A DNA stretch of 64,000 nt, from the NCBI RefSeq assembly GCF_900163545.1, contig NZ_FUHW01000038.1, positions 310,001 through 374,000 of the forward strand. The letters are read 5' to 3'. The position numbers were made by a program, and so were the translations under genes. The stretch comes from Arthrobacter rhombi. Lineage in GTDB: Bacteria > Actinomycetota > Actinomycetes > Actinomycetales > Micrococcaceae. The notes below the pieces were generated by a model. The model made no database searches. It was given only the letters and a program-made list of their open reading frames with translations, and was not told the DNA's origin. Shown in pieces: positions 9,898 through 17,720 of the stretch; position 1 is the first letter of the stretch; each line of letters opens with the position of its first letter.

Positions 9898-10911
9898 TCA
9901 GTTCAAGAGGCCCGGTGCCACCAAGGCCAAGGTCGGGACGAGCACCAAGAGAACGGCAGTAGCCATGACGGCCGACCGTCCGGCCAGGGGGAGTTCTTCG
10001 ACCGGGCTGAGTAGACGGCGGAGCCTGAGTGACGACAGCTGGCTGGCCGGTACTGCTGCGGCTCGCCCCGGCCCGGCCGCAGGAGCCACGGCCTCCGCTC
10101 CCCGGGCTCTCGCAGCGTCCTCGCCCAGCAGAGTCTGGACGTCCCCGCCGGTGGCCGGTGCCATACCCGAAGCCACGGCCACCAGAGAACGCAGCAGATC
10201 CTCACGGGAGACCTGTTCGAGGGCGGCGTCGTCGGCGAGCATCTCGATCAACTCCTGGACCGCAAGACGCGCCAGCCGTGAGGTCGGCAGCCAGGGAAGG
10301 GCCTGGTTCCATGATTCGAAGGCCAGAATCAACAAGTCATGGCGTTGGTCCAGATGCGCACGTTCGTGGGCGACGACGCCACGGAGGCCCTCCTCATCCA
10401 GAGAGTCCAAGAGACCGCGGGAGAGCACCGTGAGGGAACCGTTGAATCCGGGCAAACAGTAGGCCACCGGAGCCTGGTGCTCGACCACGACGGCTCCGGG
10501 GATCGACGAAGAAGGCCCGCTGAGCAGGGCCAGTAGTCGGCGATGACGTGTCCGCTGCCGGGTGACCTTATACGCGGTGAGCAGCAAGGTGAAGATGAGG
10601 TGGGCGCCGAGCAGCAAGGCGGTACTGAGGGCAAAGACATGGACGACCGTGAGGAGCGAGGCGCCAGGTTCCCCCAGCACAATGCGCCTGAATCCTGACA
10701 GCGCCGAAAGGAGGTTGTCGCCCAACGGAGACAGACCCCATACCAGGAAGGCCCCGATCATCGACAGGCCACCGGCGAGGGCGATCGCCTGCCAGAGCAA
10801 CAGGGCAGTGAAGGGGGATCGCGAGGTCCAATGGGCCCGTGAGAGCACTATCGGAGCAGGCCACGCCAAGATGATGGCGAGGCCGAGCAGCAGGTAGGAG
10901 GCTGTCAGCAT
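9898..10911 (-). CDS. M56 family membrane metalloprotease (BlaR1-like sensor/antirepressor)
   Basis: A 337-residue membrane protein with hydrophobic segments in its first 110 residues and near the C-terminus. The zinc-protease motif HERAH lies near residue 182. M56 proteases such as BlaR1 and MecR1 inactivate a partner BlaI-type repressor, which here is the upstream gene on the same strand, 27 bases away. There is no penicillin-binding sensor domain, so the signal is not evidently a beta-lactam. The neighbouring divergent cyd operon suggests a role in respiratory control. It converges with parE with only ten bases between. Confidence 0.85.
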   Translation of the reverse strand: MLTASYLLLGLAIILAWPAPIVLSRAHWTSRSPFTALLLWQAIALAGGLSMIGAFLVWGLSPLGDNLLSALSGFRRIVLGEPGASLLTVVHVFALSTALLLGAHLIFTLLLTAYKVTRQRTRHRRLLALLSGPSSSIPGAVVVEHQAPVAYCLPGFNGSLTVLSRGLLDSLDEEGLRGVVAHERAHLDQRHDLLILAFESWNQALPWLPTSRLARLAVQELIEMLADDAALEQVSREDLLRSLVAVASGMAPATGGDVQTLLGEDAARARGAEAVAPAAGPGRAAAVPASQLSSLRLRRLLSPVEELPLAGRSAVMATAVLLVLVPTLALVAPGLLN

Positions 10912-10938
10912 CGTGGCCGGAAAGCGGCGGCGGCGCCG

Positions 10939-11313
10939 CTAGGCGTTGGCCCCGTCATCCAGAATGCGTCGCAGGGAGGCCAATTCCACGGGGGAGATGC
11001 CGCCAATGAACCGGGCGAGGACGGCCTCGCGGTCCATCACGTTGCCCATGGCCTCGTTCATGAGGCCCACCGTGTGTTCTTCACGGCTGGTGACTGCGCG
11101 GTAGCGGTGCGGACGTGTATCGCGTTCGCGGGTGACCAGCTGCTTTTTCTCCAGCCGTGCCAACACGGTCAAGACCGTGGTCACCGCCAGTTCCTTACCG
11201 TCGTTGCCGTGAGCCTGCGCCAGCTTGTCACGAAGGTCGTTGGCCGTCTGTGCTTCGGCGCCGTCCCACAACAGATCCATCACCGAGCGTTCGAGGTCGC
11301 CGAGAGTTGCCAA
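10939..11313 (-). CDS. BlaI/MecI/CopY family transcriptional repressor
   Basis: A 124-residue winged-helix repressor. The DNA-binding part (residues 1-75) has the family pattern LGDLERSVMDLLW, then TTVLTVLARLEKKQLV. The C-terminal part (80-124) is the dimerisation domain. Family members bind TAC-centred palindromes and are removed by M56 proteases or by metal. Two perfect palindromes lie 112 to 154 bases upstream of its start, between it and cydA. The start codon is TTG, with AAGGAAG four bases before it. It forms an operon with the M56 protease. Confidence 0.92.
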   Translation of the reverse strand: MATLGDLERSVMDLLWDGAEAQTANDLRDKLAQAHGNDGKELAVTTVLTVLARLEKKQLVTRERDTRPHRYRAVTSREEHTVGLMNEAMGNVMDREAVLARFIGGISPVELASLRRILDDGANA

Positions 11314-11424
11314 TGATCTTCCTTGTCTAGCTTCAGTAGGTCAACGCAGGGATCTCAACCGGTGGAGTCTCTTCATCCTCCGGGTCACTGCGTTGGTACC
11401 AATCTACCCTGATTTCGGCTCAGG

Positions 11425-11441
11425 TTCTACACGGCGTAGAA
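11425..11441. promoter_or_regulatory. Operator 1: TTCTAC-N5-GTAGAA palindrome
   Basis: TTCTAC (11425-11430), ACGGC, GTAGAA (11436-11441): a perfect 6+6 inverted repeat. It probably overlaps the -35 of the cydA promoter and lies near a possible minus-strand promoter (TAGATT at 11401-11406 read in reverse) for the repressor gene. Best candidate ligand: the adjacent BlaI-family protein. Confidence 0.75.
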
Positions 11442-11448
11442 AATCGGG

Positions 11449-11454
11449 TATTCT
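11449..11454 (+). promoter_or_regulatory. Candidate -10 of the cydABDC promoter
   Basis: TATTCT overlaps the left half of operator 2. TTCTAC at 11425-11430, 18 bases upstream, would act as the -35. Both elements would be covered by a repressor bound to the two operators. Confidence 0.4.
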
Positions 11455-11467
11455 ACAGAGCGTAGAA
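11451..11467. promoter_or_regulatory. Operator 2: TTCTAC-N5-GTAGAA palindrome
   Basis: TTCTAC (11451-11456), AGAGC, GTAGAA (11462-11467): a second perfect copy, 26 bases centre to centre from operator 1, or about two and a half helical turns. It lies 50 bases before the cydA start codon. Confidence 0.75.
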
Positions 11468-11517
11468 AAGGTGTCGGGGGTCGTCCCGATACTTCCGCAG
11501 GGTTTGGAAGGTTGTTC

Positions 11518-13113
11518 ATGGACCCCCTTGAAATTGCCCGCTGGCAATTCGGCATCACCACGGTCTACCACTTCCTGATGGTGCCACTGACCATCGGGTT
11601 GGGCATCCTGGTGGCGGTCCTTCAGACCATGTGGGTGCGGACAGGCCGTGAGGAATACCTCCGGATGACGAAGTTCTGGGGCAAGCTCTTCCTGATCAAC
11701 TTCATCATGGGTGTGGCCACCGGCCTGGTCCAAGAGTTCCAATTTGGCATGGCCTGGAGTGAATACTCCCGTTTCGTCGGTGATGTCTTCGGTGCCCCGT
11801 TGGCCATGGAATCCCTGCTGGCCTTCTTCGTCGAATCCACCTTCCTGGGGCTATGGATCTTCGGTTGGCAACGATTACCGAAACTTCTGCACCTAGGCTG
11901 TATCTGGATGGCCACCCTGGCCTCGGTCCTGTCGGCCTACTTCATTCTGGTGGCCAACTCGTGGATGCAACATCCGGTCGGCGTCGAGATGATTGATGGA
12001 CGCCCGGTCATGACCGACGCCTGGGCCGTCTTCACGAACAACACCGCTCTGGTCACCTTCCCGCACACCATCTTCGGTGCCTTCGCCGTGGCCGGTGGAT
12101 TCCTCATCGGCATTGCCTGGTTCCACCTCTACCGCCGCCGCAAGGCGGGAATCGACACCGTCGATGCCCAGGGTCACGTGATGGTCGGCGAAGACACCTC
12201 CCAGGGGGCGGGCCGCGACAAACTCGACCACACCGTGTGGCTGAAATCCTTGCGCATCGGTGCCGTGGTCGCCATGGTGGCCTTTGCCGGGGTCGCCTTC
12301 TCCGGCCATGCCCAGGCTCAGTTGATGTTCAAGCAGCAGCCCATGAAGATGGCCGCAGCCGAAGCCGCCTGCCACGATGGAACGGGCTTCTCCGTGTTGA
12401 CCATCGGTAACCTCGGTGGCGGCGGGGCCACCACCTGTGACGACGTGGTGGCGGTCTTCGAACTGCCGGGCCTGCTCTCCTTCCTGGCCAACGACAACTT
12501 CACCACCGAGATCCCCGGCGTGAACACGCTGCTGCCGCAATACCAAGAAAAATACGGGACCCACCTGCCCGACGACCCGATGTACGGGGAGCGGGCCGGA
12601 CAGGAAATCAACTATCTGCCGCTGATGGAAGTCACCTACTGGGGCTTCCGGCTCATGATCACCTTTGGTGGGATCGCGGCCTTCGCAGCGCTGGTGGCCC
12701 TCTGGGTGGTGCGTAAGGGGACGGTACCGGAGAACAAATGGATCTCCCGGCTGGCAGTGTTCGGCATCCTGGCACCCTTCGGCGCCAACTCGGCAGGCTG
12801 GATCTTCACCGAAATGGGCCGCCAGCCCTTCGTCGTCGCCCCCAACCCGACGATGGACGGTTCGGTAGACCAGGTCTTCATGTACACCGCAGCCGCCGTC
12901 TCACCGGGGGTCTCCGCCGCCGAAATGCTTTTCTCGCTCATCGCCCTCACGGCAGTTTATGGGGTCCTGGCCGTCGTCGAAGTCAAGATGATCGTGCGGT
13001 ATGTGCGCGGCGGCGTTCCCTCCGCCATGCCCGAACTGACGGCCTCGCCACCGGGTGAAGACGACGATGACACCCCAGCCGGCGACGGCGACGTCCTCGC
13101 CTTCGCCTACTGA
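11518..13113 (+). CDS. cydA: Cytochrome bd ubiquinol/menaquinol oxidase subunit I
   Basis: The haem-bearing subunit of the high-affinity bd terminal oxidase in the cytoplasmic membrane, 531 residues, about nine membrane helices. H18 and the histidine near residue 183 (FPHTIFGA) correspond to the haem ligands of the family, and GRQP is present in the C-terminal half. The Q-loop region is short, as in Gram-positive enzymes. The ATG at 11518 has GGAAGG six bases upstream; a TTG two codons earlier is less likely. First gene of cydA-cydB-cydDC. Confidence 0.96.
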   Translation: MDPLEIARWQFGITTVYHFLMVPLTIGLGILVAVLQTMWVRTGREEYLRMTKFWGKLFLINFIMGVATGLVQEFQFGMAWSEYSRFVGDVFGAPLAMESLLAFFVESTFLGLWIFGWQRLPKLLHLGCIWMATLASVLSAYFILVANSWMQHPVGVEMIDGRPVMTDAWAVFTNNTALVTFPHTIFGAFAVAGGFLIGIAWFHLYRRRKAGIDTVDAQGHVMVGEDTSQGAGRDKLDHTVWLKSLRIGAVVAMVAFAGVAFSGHAQAQLMFKQQPMKMAAAEAACHDGTGFSVLTIGNLGGGGATTCDDVVAVFELPGLLSFLANDNFTTEIPGVNTLLPQYQEKYGTHLPDDPMYGERAGQEINYLPLMEVTYWGFRLMITFGGIAAFAALVALWVVRKGTVPENKWISRLAVFGILAPFGANSAGWIFTEMGRQPFVVAPNPTMDGSVDQVFMYTAAAVSPGVSAAEMLFSLIALTAVYGVLAVVEVKMIVRYVRGGVPSAMPELTASPPGEDDDDTPAGDGDVLAFAY

Positions 13114-13145
13114 TCCTGCCCGCGGAAACGATCTAAGGATTGATG

Positions 13146-14168
13146 ATGGAATTCCTCCCGACACTCTGGTTCGTGATCATCGCCGTGTTCTGGGCCGGTT
13201 ACCTCTTCCTCGAGGGTTTCGACCTCGGGGTGGGGATGCTGATGAAGCTCCTGGCCCGCGATGAACGCCAACGACGCGTTCTGCTGAACACCGTCGGACC
13301 CGTATGGGACGGCAACGAGGTATGGCTGATCACCGCCGGGGCTGCCACTTTTGCTGCTTTCCCGATGTGGTATGCCTCGCTGTTCTCCGCACTCTACGTG
13401 CCGTTGGTGCTGGTGCTGGTCGCCCTGATCTTCCGTGCGGTGGCCTTTGAATATCGCGGTAAAGCCCACCGGCAGTCCAGCCGCAACGCTTGGGACTGGG
13501 CGATCAGCCTCGGCTCCTTCACCGCTGCCTTCGGCGTCGGGGCGATGCTGGCCCTGACGACGACGGGGCTTCCCTTGGATGCCAATGGTGACCGGGTGGG
13601 AGGGGCTTTCGCCTGGCTCACCGGCTACGCGGTCCTCGGCGGGCTGGCCGTCGTCGCCTTCTCGCTGATTCATGCCCTGGCCTTCGTCGGACTCAAAACC
13701 GAGGGGGAGTTACGCGAACGGGCCCGCAGCCTCATCGGCCGGTGGCTGCCGGTGGCGCTGGCGCCGATGGCGCTTTGGGCGATCCTCGTCGTGGTGCCGA
13801 CCGGAAAGGTGATCCCCCTGGTTCTTGTGGTCCTCGCCGTCGTCGGTGGCCTCGCCGGATGGCTGGCCAACCGGCGGGGAGCCGAAGGCTGGTCCTTTGC
13901 CTACTCGGGAGCCTTCCTCATGGCAGGAGTGTCCGCCATCTTCGTGGCGGTCTTCCCCGTGGTCCTGCCCTCGACGATCGATGCGGCCTTCAACCTGACC
14001 GTCGCCAATGCCTCCTCCAGTGAGTACACCCTGGGGCTGATGAGTGTTATCGCTGCCTTCGGCATCCCGCTGGTGTTGCTCTACCAAGGGTGGTCCTACT
14101 GGGTGTTCCGTCAACGGGTTTCCGAAAGCCATATTCCGGCAGCCCATACCGTGACCCCGGTGGTCTAG
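13146..14168 (+). CDS. cydB: Cytochrome bd oxidase subunit II
   Basis: A 340-residue membrane protein that partners CydA in the bd oxidase. The N-terminus MEFLPTLWFVIIAVFWAGY and the motif EGFDLGVGML are characteristic, and eight to nine hydrophobic segments follow. Start codons TTG 13140, ATG 13143 and ATG 13146 are adjacent; 13146 gives six bases to AAGGA and is preferred. It lies 32 bases after cydA and seven before cydDC. Confidence 0.95.
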   Translation: MEFLPTLWFVIIAVFWAGYLFLEGFDLGVGMLMKLLARDERQRRVLLNTVGPVWDGNEVWLITAGAATFAAFPMWYASLFSALYVPLVLVLVALIFRAVAFEYRGKAHRQSSRNAWDWAISLGSFTAAFGVGAMLALTTTGLPLDANGDRVGGAFAWLTGYAVLGGLAVVAFSLIHALAFVGLKTEGELRERARSLIGRWLPVALAPMALWAILVVVPTGKVIPLVLVVLAVVGGLAGWLANRRGAEGWSFAYSGAFLMAGVSAIFVAVFPVVLPSTIDAAFNLTVANASSSEYTLGLMSVIAAFGIPLVLLYQGWSYWVFRQRVSESHIPAAHTVTPVV

Positions 14169-14175
14169 GACCGAG

Positions 14176-17100
14176 ATGACCCCGATGAAGACGACTGCCG
14201 CCGGCCCCCATCAAGGGCTGCGTGAGGTTCCACGCTCACAGCTGGCACTGTTGGCTGCCTTGGCCGCGGTGAAAGCCGTGGGGTTGATCCTGTTGGGGCA
14301 GGCGTTGGCCACGGGGATCACCGTGGTGGCCGACGGAACCGTCGGTTCCCCGTCGGGGACCGGAGGGGAGCTCACCGGCGCGTTGGCGCCCCTGTGCCTG
14401 ATCGGTGCCGTCGGAGTCCTGCTGCGAGCCGCAGCGGCGTGGGGTATGACCCAAGCCTCGCAACGGACCGCTTGGGGCACGAAGGAACGTCTGCGCCACC
14501 GACTGGTCGCCGCCGAGCTGAGCGGAAAGACTCGACAGGGAAGCGCGGATTCACCGAACGGGCGCGGCGCCGTGGCGGCCCTGGCCTCGCGCGGGCTCGA
14601 CGGCCTGGACGAGTACTACTCGACCTTCCTGCCCGCCTTGGTCAGCGCCGCCGTCGTACCGCTGTTCATTGGAGCCCGTATCCTCGCGGCGGACTGGGTT
14701 AGCGCGCTCATCCTGGTGCTGACCGTGCCCCTGGTCCCGGTCTTTATGTCACTGATCGGACTGCATACTAGGGACCGGGTAGCCCAGGCGGCTGCGGGAC
14801 TGGATGCCTTGTCGAACCAGCTCGCCGAGCTGGCGCAGGGACTACCGGCCCTGATCGGACTACGGCGTTCGGCCGAACGCCGGCAGGGGCTCACCGCTGT
14901 CTCACGGCGCTACCGCGAAACCACGATGTCCACGTTGCGTACCGCCTTCCTGTCCGGGTTCGCGCTGGAACTGATCGCGATGATCTCCGTGGCCGTCGTC
15001 GCCGTGTTCATCGGAGTCCGGCTCGTCTATGGGCAGATGGGTCTCGAGGTGGGCCTGTTGGCCCTCATCCTGGCCCCGGAAGTCTTCCTGCCGCTCCGCA
15101 GCGTTGGGGCGGCGTTCCACGCCTCCGAAGATGGTTTGGAGGCCCTACGGCGGGCCGAGGACCTTCTGGGGGATGGCCACGAAGGCCCCCTGGCCGGGGC
15201 AGCTGAGCTGGGCGAGCGTGACGCGCGGCCAGACGCCGCAGGGATCGGCGTGCAGCGCCTGCGCGTCCAGTACGCGGGATCGGCAGCGCCCGCCGTGTCC
15301 ATCGCCGAGCTCACGGTCTCACGGGGCGAACGAGTCGTCCTGGACGGGCCTTCAGGGAGCGGAAAAACCACCCTGCTCCATGCCCTCGCGGGGCTGCTTC
15401 CCCCCGAGACGACCATCGACGGCGTCATCGACGTCCCCGATTCGTCAGATACCGCCTGGATCGGGCAACACCCCCAATTCACCGAGCCCACGGCCACCGA
15501 GGAACTACTGCTCTACGCCCCGAACGCCGAGCTCACGGATCTCACCCACGTGCTGGAAGACGTTCGGGCGGGACATCTGGCTGCTCTGCCGCTGGACGGA
15601 CTCAGCCCCGGGGAGCTCCGCCGGATCGCGGTGGCCCGGGCGCTGCTCCGGATCCGGTGCGCGGGCGCCTCCCTCCTGTTAGCCGACGAGCCGACAGCCC
15701 ATCTGGATGCCGTGAGCGCTGGAGCCGTCAGGTCCGCCCTCGCTTGCCTCGCCCAGGACGTGACCCTGATCGTGGCCACGCACGACCGCCAACTGTCCGA
15801 CCTGCTCCGGCAGGGTGGAACCGTCGGGCAACCCGTGCCGATGATTGAACCCCGTCACGACCGGCAAACGGGCACCGAACCGCTTCCCTCCCAGCCGGCC
15901 GGGCCCACCGCGGCGGACGAGACCTCCGTGCGCACTTCCAGCCGGTCAGCCCGCTGGTCCCTGCTGCGATCAATGAGGTGGTGGCGTTCAGGGATGGGAG
16001 GTGGCGTCCTCCTCGCGACGGCCTCCGTGCTGTCCGGGGCGGCGCTGACCGCCGTCTCGGGCTGGCTGATCGTCAATGCCAGTACCCGTCCACCCATGAT
16101 GGTGCTCATGGTCGCGATCGTGGGCGTGCGATTCTTCGGACTGGGTCGGGCCGTCCTACGGTACGCCCAACAACTAGCGGTGCACCGGGCGGTCCTTGAC
16201 TGGGCGACCGCGCTGCGCACCCGGTTATGGGATGCCCTGTCCAACCGCCCCGCCGGATGGGGGAAACTGACTCGTTCGGGGGATGCGCTCACCCATCTGG
16301 TGGCCGACGTCGACGAATTGCGCGACGCAGCACCACGGGTCCTGGTTCCCCTTCCGGCAGCGATCCTTGCCTGGGCAGGTTCCCTCATCACCGCAGCATT
16401 GCTCTTCCCGGCGACCCAGGGCATCTTCTGGATCGCCGGGGCACTGGGCTTCCTGCTGGGGCCCTGGCTGGCTGTTCGTGTCGAACGAGGTTCCGCAGCC
16501 CAGGCGGCACGACACCGCAGTTGGGCCACCGGCCGGATTTCCACGCTCTTCGCCGCCGCCGGGGATCTGCGGGCCAACGGGGTCGCGCCACGGGCTGCCG
16601 CAGACTTCAACCAGCACGACCAACTGGCCTCCCGGACAACACTGCGAGCCGCTTCGGGCGCCGGACTCGGTGAGGCCATCGCCGTCATCGCTTCCGGGCT
16701 GGCAGCGATCGGTTGCCTGCTGGTCGCCGGCGCTACCGGAGCATCGGGAGCCGAAACGGCGGCACTTCTGGCAGTGGTCGCCTTGCTGGCTTTGAGCCTG
16801 AACGAACCCTTGGCCAATGCCTCAGATGCCGCAGCGAAACTCCCGCTCTTCGGCGACCGGCTCGACGCCATCGCCCGGGTGCTGAGCAGCAACGACGCCC
16901 CGGCGCCGCTTCCCGCTGATGCTGCGGAAAACGGAGCCCACGCTGCCGGGCAGGACGGCCGGCCGACACGGTTGACGTCATTGGAACTTGAGCAGGTGTC
17001 GGTGACGTGGACGGGGAACACGCCGGTGGTGGAGCATATTTCTGCGCGGGTGGAACGTGGCGGCTGGTTGGCGATCATTGGCCCATCGGGGTCTGGAAAA

Positions 17101-17670
17101 TCCAGCCTGCTCGCCGTACTGCTGGGACTGGTCCGCCCCTCGGAGGGCGCCTTCCGCCTGGGCGACGATGTCGGTATGCTGATCGAACCCTGGGCCGAGC
17201 CGCAGAAGGCGGCACCCCTGCTGGGGCGGATCACATGGTGCCCGCAGGAAGCCCATCTCTTCGATTCCAGCCTGCGCAACAACCTATCGCTCGGCCGCTC
17301 CGCCCACGACCCGGCAGACGACCCCGAATTGCATGCCGCCCTTGACGCGGTAGGACTAGGCCACTGGTTCGACCAGCAAAGCGGGGGACTCGACACCCGC
17401 ATCGGCAGTGGGGGGCACCGGCTCTCGGGGGGGCAACGTCAACGCCTGGCGGTGGCCAGGGCACTCGTGGCCAGGGCGGACGCCGTCCTGCTGGACGAGC
17501 CGACGGCTCACCTCGGCCAGGACGAGGCCGCGGAATTGATCGCCGACCTGCGAGAAGCCCTGGCGGGGATGGCCGTGGTGATGGTCACCCATGACGCGCA
17601 AATGGCCGGCGACGCCGATACGGTTTTGGATCTGAGCACGGGGGCCCTGTCGCCTCCGGTTCGAGCCTGA
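14176..17670 (+). CDS. cydDC: Fused thiol/haem ABC exporter CydDC
   Basis: A single 1164-residue polypeptide joining CydD (about 1-560) and CydC (about 600-1164), which are separate in E. coli and M. tuberculosis. Each half has an N-terminal six-helix membrane domain and an ATPase domain. Walker A motifs GPSGSGKT (near 395) and GPSGSGKS (near 970) are both intact. The signature of the first half is degenerate (LSPGEL), whereas the second is canonical (LSGGQRQRLAVARAL). Both have DEPTAHL Walker B regions. CydDC is needed for bd oxidase assembly. Seven bases separate it from cydB. Confidence 0.93.
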   Translation: MTPMKTTAAGPHQGLREVPRSQLALLAALAAVKAVGLILLGQALATGITVVADGTVGSPSGTGGELTGALAPLCLIGAVGVLLRAAAAWGMTQASQRTAWGTKERLRHRLVAAELSGKTRQGSADSPNGRGAVAALASRGLDGLDEYYSTFLPALVSAAVVPLFIGARILAADWVSALILVLTVPLVPVFMSLIGLHTRDRVAQAAAGLDALSNQLAELAQGLPALIGLRRSAERRQGLTAVSRRYRETTMSTLRTAFLSGFALELIAMISVAVVAVFIGVRLVYGQMGLEVGLLALILAPEVFLPLRSVGAAFHASEDGLEALRRAEDLLGDGHEGPLAGAAELGERDARPDAAGIGVQRLRVQYAGSAAPAVSIAELTVSRGERVVLDGPSGSGKTTLLHALAGLLPPETTIDGVIDVPDSSDTAWIGQHPQFTEPTATEELLLYAPNAELTDLTHVLEDVRAGHLAALPLDGLSPGELRRIAVARALLRIRCAGASLLLADEPTAHLDAVSAGAVRSALACLAQDVTLIVATHDRQLSDLLRQGGTVGQPVPMIEPRHDRQTGTEPLPSQPAGPTAADETSVRTSSRSARWSLLRSMRWWRSGMGGGVLLATASVLSGAALTAVSGWLIVNASTRPPMMVLMVAIVGVRFFGLGRAVLRYAQQLAVHRAVLDWATALRTRLWDALSNRPAGWGKLTRSGDALTHLVADVDELRDAAPRVLVPLPAAILAWAGSLITAALLFPATQGIFWIAGALGFLLGPWLAVRVERGSAAQAARHRSWATGRISTLFAAAGDLRANGVAPRAAADFNQHDQLASRTTLRAASGAGLGEAIAVIASGLAAIGCLLVAGATGASGAETAALLAVVALLALSLNEPLANASDAAAKLPLFGDRLDAIARVLSSNDAPAPLPADAAENGAHAAGQDGRPTRLTSLELEQVSVTWTGNTPVVEHISARVERGGWLAIIGPSGSGKSSLLAVLLGLVRPSEGAFRLGDDVGMLIEPWAEPQKAAPLLGRITWCPQEAHLFDSSLRNNLSLGRSAHDPADDPELHAALDAVGLGHWFDQQSGGLDTRIGSGGHRLSGGQRQRLAVARALVARADAVLLDEPTAHLGQDEAAELIADLREALAGMAVVMVTHDAQMAGDADTVLDLSTGALSPPVRA

Positions 17671-17712
17671 AGGGCGACGCGGCCCTCATGCCAGCCGGAG
17701 CAGAGCCCTTCA
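17668..17712. terminator. Inverted repeat between convergent cydDC and parC
   Basis: TGAAGGGC (17668-17675, including the cydDC stop) pairs with GCCCTTCA (17705-17712). A shorter AGGGC/GCCCT hairpin nests at its left edge. There is no T tract, but the position between converging genes suits a bidirectional terminator. Confidence 0.4.
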
Positions 17713-17720
17713 AGTCGGAC

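Noticed and set aside
15855..17402. 515-codon open frame on the minus strand inside cydDC
   Set aside because: It is antisense to two clear ABC transporter domains, shows no recognisable protein pattern, and is what high-GC third positions produce in shadow frames.
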